From: Ramlibacter sp.
Lineage (GTDB): Bacteria > Pseudomonadota > Gammaproteobacteria > Burkholderiales > Burkholderiaceae_C
Direction: 5' to 3'
Assembly (NCBI GenBank): GCA_029237735.1
Contig: JAQZBU010000038.1
Coordinates: forward strand, 1 to 64,000
DNA length: 64,000 nucleotides
Positions within the stretch are counted from its first letter, which is position 1. The number at the start of each line of letters is the position of its first letter. This document shows, one piece after another, positions 60,538-64,000 of the stretch. The notes under the pieces were generated by a model. That model ran no database searches. It was not told the DNA's origin and worked only from the letters and a program-made list of their open reading frames with translations. The translations under genes and the position numbers were made by a program.

Positions 60538-61191
60538 TCAGTCTCCCGTAGTTCCACTGCGCCGCGCGCGCCGCGCCGCGGGCTCGAACAGGTCGCGCAT
60601 GCTCCGCTGCACCATCGCGACGGCCTCAGGCGCCTCCGCGGCCATGACCTGGTCGAGCACCCATCGGCGGTCCTTCTCCGGCAGCGCTGGCTCCAGCCGC
60701 CGGCCGAGGTATCGCAGGAAGCCGAAGTCGGGATTGAAGCCGGTGTCACCGGCGGGAAGGCTTGGGTCCGCGCCGAACTCGGCGTAGTGGCTCGTGACCT
60801 CGTTGATGAGATCGATAAAGGTGTCGGCGTGCGAGGGCTCGCCGGGGGCGGTCGGCCCCAGCAGGTCATCTTCGTTGTCCTGCAGGATGCGCGCGAGGTG
60901 ATGCACCAGGGCAGCAGTGAAGGCCAGCCGCTGCGTGGCGTCCAGCCGTGCATGGGCGATCCGGTCCGTCACCGCGACCAGGAACACCAGCACCTCACGC
61001 AGGAAGGCGAAGTACGGCGTGCCGACTTCCACGTCGAACCCGGCGCGGCGCATGCGGTCCAGCGTGTGGCGCGCCACACGCCACACGATGAAGGCCATCG
61101 CGCTGGCTTGCTGCTCCGCGCTCTTCGCGGGCCCGGCGCGGAACCACTGGCTCTTCAAGCGCGGCGTGGGAGGCGGTGTGTGGACACGCAT
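60538..61191 (-). CDS. Unrecognised helical protein in the dsr-linked cluster
   Basis: 217 residues, predicted mainly alpha-helical and soluble. Notable segments: RVARHTLDRMRRAGFDVEVG, YFAFLREVLVFLVAVTDRIA, HHLARILQDNEDDLLG. No cysteines, no signal peptide, no known motif. It begins 18 bp after the DsrC-like gene and ends 3 bp before the dioxygenase, so it is part of the same unit. Not recognised. Confidence 0.6.
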   Translation of the reverse strand: MRVHTPPPTPRLKSQWFRAGPAKSAEQQASAMAFIVWRVARHTLDRMRRAGFDVEVGTPYFAFLREVLVFLVAVTDRIAHARLDATQRLAFTAALVHHLARILQDNEDDLLGPTAPGEPSHADTFIDLINEVTSHYAEFGADPSLPAGDTGFNPDFGFLRYLGRRLEPALPEKDRRWVLDQVMAAEAPEAVAMVQRSMRDLFEPAARRARRSGTTGD

Positions 61192-61209
61192 GGTGCGGCC
61201 TTCCGCGGA

Positions 61210-61539
61210 TCAGTAGCCGCCCTTGCCCAGCGGCTGCGGCAAGCCCGCGATCTTTGCGCCCTGCTTGGCGGGCCCGAGGGGGCACAGGTCGTACAGCGCC
61301 TTGCTGTCGCAGCCGGGCAGCACGGAGGCCATGTCCTTGAGCATGACGCGGAAGTTGGGCGTGTGGCCGTGCTCGCGGTACTGTTCGCGCATGTAATTGA
61401 CGATCGCCCAATGACCGTCGGTCAGTTCGATGCCTTCGGCGGCCGCGATGACCCGCACCACCTCGTCACGCCAATCGGGCTCCAGCAGGTAGCCCTGGTC
61501 GTCGGTCTCCAGTTCCTGCCCGTCGACGATGTAGCTCAT
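61210..61539 (-). CDS. DsrC/TusE-family protein lacking both catalytic cysteines (RspA-like)
   Basis: 109 residues, clear DsrC/TusE fold: IVDGQELETDDQGYLLE, WAIVNYMREQYREHGHTP and the C-terminal arm GPAKQGAKIAGLPQPLGKGGY (read in two parts, ending at 61210). In DsrC the arm is GPAKQACRFAGLPKPTGCV; here CysB is Ala (about 95) and penultimate CysA is Lys (about 106). The only cysteines are 77 and 86, at non-canonical positions. DsrC-family members without the two cysteines have been called RspA and are thought to be regulatory. It cannot carry sulfur as DsrC does. Confidence 0.88.
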   Translation of the reverse strand: MSYIVDGQELETDDQGYLLEPDWRDEVVRVIAAAEGIELTDGHWAIVNYMREQYREHGHTPNFRVMLKDMASVLPGCDSKALYDLCPLGPAKQGAKIAGLPQPLGKGGY

Positions 61540-61567
61540 GGAAGCAAGCTCCTGGTGTGTGATGAAA

Positions 61568-62112
61568 TCATTCGGGTGCGCCCACGGCGGCGGCGGACTT
61601 GTGCCCGACGAACAGGCCGCAGCCCAGGCGCCGGTGGCCGCCGACACCGGCCTCCAGCATGGTCAGTGAGTGCTGGGGTGATAGGCCGTCCAGCATCAGG
61701 CTGTAGCCCGCCAGCCGACCACCCTCCAGCCGGTGGCGCAGGCCGCAGATCGCGCGGCACTGCACACCGAGGCTTTCCAGCTCGGTGTTCACTGCCTGCA
61801 TGAAGAGAATCTCGTCATCGCCGCCGGCGACCACATGCGCGAACAGCGTGGCGTGGTGCCGCAGTTCGCGCTGCTGCGCGGCGCCCACTCGCAAGCGGTG
61901 TCCGGCAAGGGACAGCTCGGACGCGAAACCATCGCGTCATTGCCACCATTGCGCACGAGGTTGAGCCGGTGCACGCCCGCCATGGGCGAGTCCGCCAGCC
62001 ACGGCAGCGCGCGATCCAGCGCCTCGGCCAAGGCGAATCGGTAATCGCCGGGCAACGTATCGCCCTCCACCGGGAAGGCCACGTCGATCATGGTTGCGGG
62101 GCGCGCGTTCAC
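61568..62112 (-). pseudogene. Cas6/Cmx6-like protein, frameshifted
   Basis: N-terminal half (GTG 62112, AGGAG upstream): IDVAFPVEGDTLPGDYRFAL, then HRLNLVRNGG. C-terminal half in another frame: LAGHRLRVGAAQQRE, then the Gly-rich RNA-binding-type loop GVGGHRRLGCGLFVGHK. Joined by one inserted base near 61937 (…NGGND-RDGF…) they form one protein of about 180 residues of the type I-MYXAN Cas6/Cmx6 family. No CRISPR array or other cas gene is in the window. As read, the protein is truncated; an indel error is the alternative. Confidence 0.75.
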
Positions 62113-62116
62113 GGTG

Positions 62117-62332
62117 CTACTCCTGCGGCTGCGAGCCGGCCCACGCCAGCAGGGCCTGGCCCCATTCGCGCGCGGTGATCGGGTCGATGTCGAACACGGT
62201 GAAGCGGCTGCCTTCGCGGATGCGGGTGCGCAGCAGGCTCATGCCGCCGGCGTCATGGTCGAGCTGTTGCAGCTCGATCTCCTGCCGGCCCAGGGGCGCG
62301 CGCAACTTGGCAATGGATTTCAGGCTTGTCAT
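62117..62332 (-). CDS. Unrecognised small protein, first gene of the dsr-linked cluster
   Basis: 71 residues: MTSLKSIAKLRAPLGRQEIE, then RTRIREGSRFTVFDIDPITA and a Trp-rich helical end. No Cys or signal peptide. It opens the nine-gene minus-strand run and is separated from the Cas6-like gene by 4 bp. ATG 62332 begins the conserved-looking part; the upstream extension crosses the regulatory palindromes and was rejected. Confidence 0.6.
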   Translation of the reverse strand: MTSLKSIAKLRAPLGRQEIELQQLDHDAGGMSLLRTRIREGSRFTVFDIDPITAREWGQALLAWAGSQPQE

Positions 62333-62381
62333 CCGGGGCTTTCCAAGCTGGCATTGAGCGCGAGCAGGCGCCATCGCGTCC

Positions 62382-62421
62382 ATACCCGGTACGGGTGGCC
62401 GTCGAATACCCCATCCGGGTA
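62382..62421. promoter_or_regulatory. Two TACCC/GGGTA operator-like sites upstream of dsrA
   Basis: Two sites in the 182-bp divergent region: ATACCCGGTACGGGTGG at 62382-62398 and TACCCCATCCGGGTA at 62407-62421. The second closely matches TACCCATTCCGGTA upstream of soeA/tusA. They are 95-130 bp before dsrA and 50-90 bp before the minus-strand cluster, so they could regulate both. Confidence 0.6.
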
Positions 62422-62514
62422 GTGCCCTCCCAATCAACGAGGGTGATAGCGCGGGCGTCGCTGCAAGGCGACCATTCGCCCATTCCAGCGCTCACTGACC
62501 CAGGAGACAAGCCC

Positions 62515-63810
62515 ATGGCCAAGAAGCCCTACGACACGCCGATGCTCGACCAGCTGGAGAGCGGCCCCTGGCCGAGCTTCGTCACCGGCCTGAAGCGGCT
62601 GGCCAAGGACAGCGACTACATGGCCGACCTGATGGGCCAGCTCGAGACCTCGTACCGCACTAAGAAGGGCTACTGGAAGGGCGGCACGGTCGGCGTCTTC
62701 GGCTACGGCGGCGGCGTGATTCCGCGCTTCACCGAGCTGAAGGATGAAAACGACAAGCCGGTCTTTCCCGACGCGGCCGAGTTCCACACCCTGCGCGTGC
62801 AGCCGCCGCCGGGCATGCACTACACCAGCGACGTGCTGCGCAAGATGTGCGACATCTGGGAGGAGCACGGCTCGGGCCTGATCGCCTTCCACGGCCAGTC
62901 GGGCGACATCATGTTCCAGGGCGCCAAGAGCGACAAGGTGCAGGACGCCTTCGACGCGCTCAACGAGCTGGGCTTCGACCTGGGCGGCGCGGGACCGGCG
63001 GTGCGCACATCGATGAGCTGCGTGGGCGCCGCGCGCTGCGAGCAGAGCTGCTACGACGAGGGCCGCGCCCACCGCACGGTGATCAACACCTTCGTGGATG
63101 ACATTCACCGACCCGCCCTGCCCTACAAGTTCAAGTTCAAGTTCTCGGGCTGCCCGAACGATTGCATGAACTCCATCCAGCGCGCCGACATGGCCGTGAT
63201 CGGCACTTGGCGCGACAACATGCGCTCTGACGAAACACTGGCGCGCAAGTGGTTCGACAAGCACGGCATGAACGAGCTGGTGAACGACGTCGTCACCCGC
63301 TGCCCCACCAAGGCCATCATGCTCAAGGAAGTCAAGGACCTGAAGGACGGCCCGAAGAAGACCTGCGTGAAGCTGAGCGACACGCACGGGCTGGAGATCG
63401 ACAACGGCGACTGCGTCCGCTGCATGCACTGCATCAACGTCATGACCGGCGCCCTGGCCCATGGCACGGACACCGGCGCGACCATCCTGATCGGCGGCAA
63501 GCGCACGCTCAAGATCGGCGACCTGATGGGCACGGTGGTAGTGCCGTTCATGCCGCTGAAAACCGACGAGGACTTCGCGGCGCTGGTCGACCTGGGCCAG
63601 CGGGTGATCGACTTCTTCGCCGAGAACGCACTGGAGCACGAGCGCACCGGCGAAATGATCGAGCGCATCGGCCTGGTGAATTTCCTGGAAGGCGTCGGTA
63701 TCGAGATCGACCCGAACATGGTGTCCACGCCCCGGACCAATCCCTACGTCCGCACCGATGGGTGGGACGACGAAGTGGCACGCATCAACGCCAAGAAGGC
63801 CGCGGCCTGA
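62515..63810 (+). CDS. dsrA: Dissimilatory sulfite reductase alpha subunit
   Basis: 431 residues. Sirohaem-[4Fe-4S] ligands lie in SMSCVGAARCEQSCYDEG (C169, C175) and FSGCPNDCMN (C213, C217). A ferredoxin domain uses C284, C300, C303 and C306 (GDCVRCMHC). Length and spacing match A. vinosum DsrA. With soeABC, tusA and dsrE2 nearby, the reverse, sulfur-oxidising role is expected. RBS CAGGAG, nine bases before ATG 62515. dsrB follows after 25 bp. Confidence 0.95.
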   Translation: MAKKPYDTPMLDQLESGPWPSFVTGLKRLAKDSDYMADLMGQLETSYRTKKGYWKGGTVGVFGYGGGVIPRFTELKDENDKPVFPDAAEFHTLRVQPPPGMHYTSDVLRKMCDIWEEHGSGLIAFHGQSGDIMFQGAKSDKVQDAFDALNELGFDLGGAGPAVRTSMSCVGAARCEQSCYDEGRAHRTVINTFVDDIHRPALPYKFKFKFSGCPNDCMNSIQRADMAVIGTWRDNMRSDETLARKWFDKHGMNELVNDVVTRCPTKAIMLKEVKDLKDGPKKTCVKLSDTHGLEIDNGDCVRCMHCINVMTGALAHGTDTGATILIGGKRTLKIGDLMGTVVVPFMPLKTDEDFAALVDLGQRVIDFFAENALEHERTGEMIERIGLVNFLEGVGIEIDPNMVSTPRTNPYVRTDGWDDEVARINAKKAAA

Positions 63811-63835
63811 CACCGCATACCGAAGGACAAGCGAC

Positions 63836-64000
63836 ATGGCCCAAGCTCACCGCACCCCCATCGAAAGCGGCTGCCCGGACAACAAGCAGTACATGCATCC
63901 GGCGCTGCTGAAGAACTACGGCAACTGGCGCTACCACGACCGGCCCCGGCCCGGCGTGCTGCACCATGTCTCGCACACCGGTGACGAAGTCTGGTCGGTG
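63836..64000 (+). CDS. dsrB: Dissimilatory sulfite reductase beta subunit (partial at right edge)
   Basis: The first 55 codons only; the gene runs past the window. RTPIESGCPDNKQYMHPALL and GNWRYHDRPRPGVLHH are typical of the DsrB N terminus. It would form the alpha2beta2 enzyme with DsrA. The rest of the dsr operon (dsrEFH, dsrC, dsrMKJOP) is presumably beyond 64 kb. Confidence 0.93.
   Translation, partial: MAQAHRTPIESGCPDNKQYMHPALLKNYGNWRYHDRPRPGVLHHVSHTGDEVWSV

Noticed and set aside
61568-62332. A CRISPR array near the Cas6-like gene
   Set aside because: No direct repeats with regular spacers are present anywhere near it, nor other cas genes in the window.
62515-64000. Reductive (sulfate-reducing) role for DsrAB
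   Set aside because: The soeABC, tusA and dsrE2 neighbours and the proteobacterial background favour the oxidative enzyme; no sat, apr or qmo genes are seen. The rest of the operon lies outside the window, so this stays an inference.

Overview
The window is high-GC proteobacterial chromosome with tightly packed genes and many ATGA/GTGA overlaps. Gene content (soeABC, oxidative-type dsrAB, the cold-shock/DUF1294 fusion, DUF4148-like secreted proteins, cbpA-cbpM) suggests a betaproteobacterium of the Burkholderiales, probably Comamonadaceae-like (Ramlibacter/Variovorax relatives). That placement is inference from gene families only. No rRNA, tRNA, CRISPR array, IS element or prophage was found.

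Region by region. (1) 1-6.9 kb: end of an MFS transporter, a cold-shock/DUF1294 protein, a secreted dihaem cytochrome c between two paralogous small secreted proteins, a methyltransferase, a RIO-type kinase, CsbD and RlpA. (2) 7.0-18.2 kb: a six-gene glycogen operon glgB-glgX-malQ-glgC-glgA-glgP, followed by two long imperfect palindromes. (3) 18.7-38 kb: housekeeping and stress genes (RbgA-like GTPase, two hybrid histidine kinases, an ABC-2 exporter, a TerB-like protein, small stress proteins), a sugar-acid-type catabolic cluster (IlvD/Edd dehydratase, DapA-family enzyme, amidohydrolase), a PRPP-synthase-like protein and PBP1a. (4) 38.1-43.5 kb: a FitAB/VapBC toxin-antitoxin pair with a perfect palindromic operator, and a 1551-residue Ser/Thr-kinase/AAA/GAF protein whose histidine-kinase end is replaced by the tail of a TonB-dependent receptor. 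(5) 43.6-47.4 kb: cbpM-cbpA, a frameshifted FNR regulator, a lone receiver protein and a split YeeE/YedE sulfur-transporter pair. (6) 47.5-56.8 kb: sulfur redox genes, comprising an octahaem cytochrome c with a cytochrome b and a monohaem cytochrome c, the sulfite dehydrogenase SoeABC, and tusA-dsrE2-yeeE. (7) 57.1-62.3 kb: nine tightly packed genes on the minus strand, divergent from (8) dsrA-dsrB, which run off the right edge.

Regions 5-8 form one sulfur-metabolism island. YeeE-type transporters would import thiosulfate or a related species, TusA and DsrE2 would carry sulfane sulfur, DsrAB would oxidise it to sulfite, and SoeABC would oxidise sulfite to sulfate at the membrane. The nine-gene cluster beside dsrA is the most unusual part. 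It encodes a DsrC-family protein lacking both functional cysteines, a Cas6/Cmx6-like protein with no CRISPR array (frameshifted here), a LexA/S24-fold protein lacking the Ser-Lys dyad, a 2Fe-2S flavin reductase with an extra N-terminal domain, a TauD-type dioxygenase and four unrecognised small proteins. The three divergent promoter regions of the island each hold a similar TACCC-spacer-GGGTA-like palindrome, suggesting shared control. An FNR-box-like site lies next to one of them.

Two genes (fnr and cmx6) are broken by single frame changes. Because the rest of the window is clean, both real mutation and residual sequencing or assembly indels remain possible.
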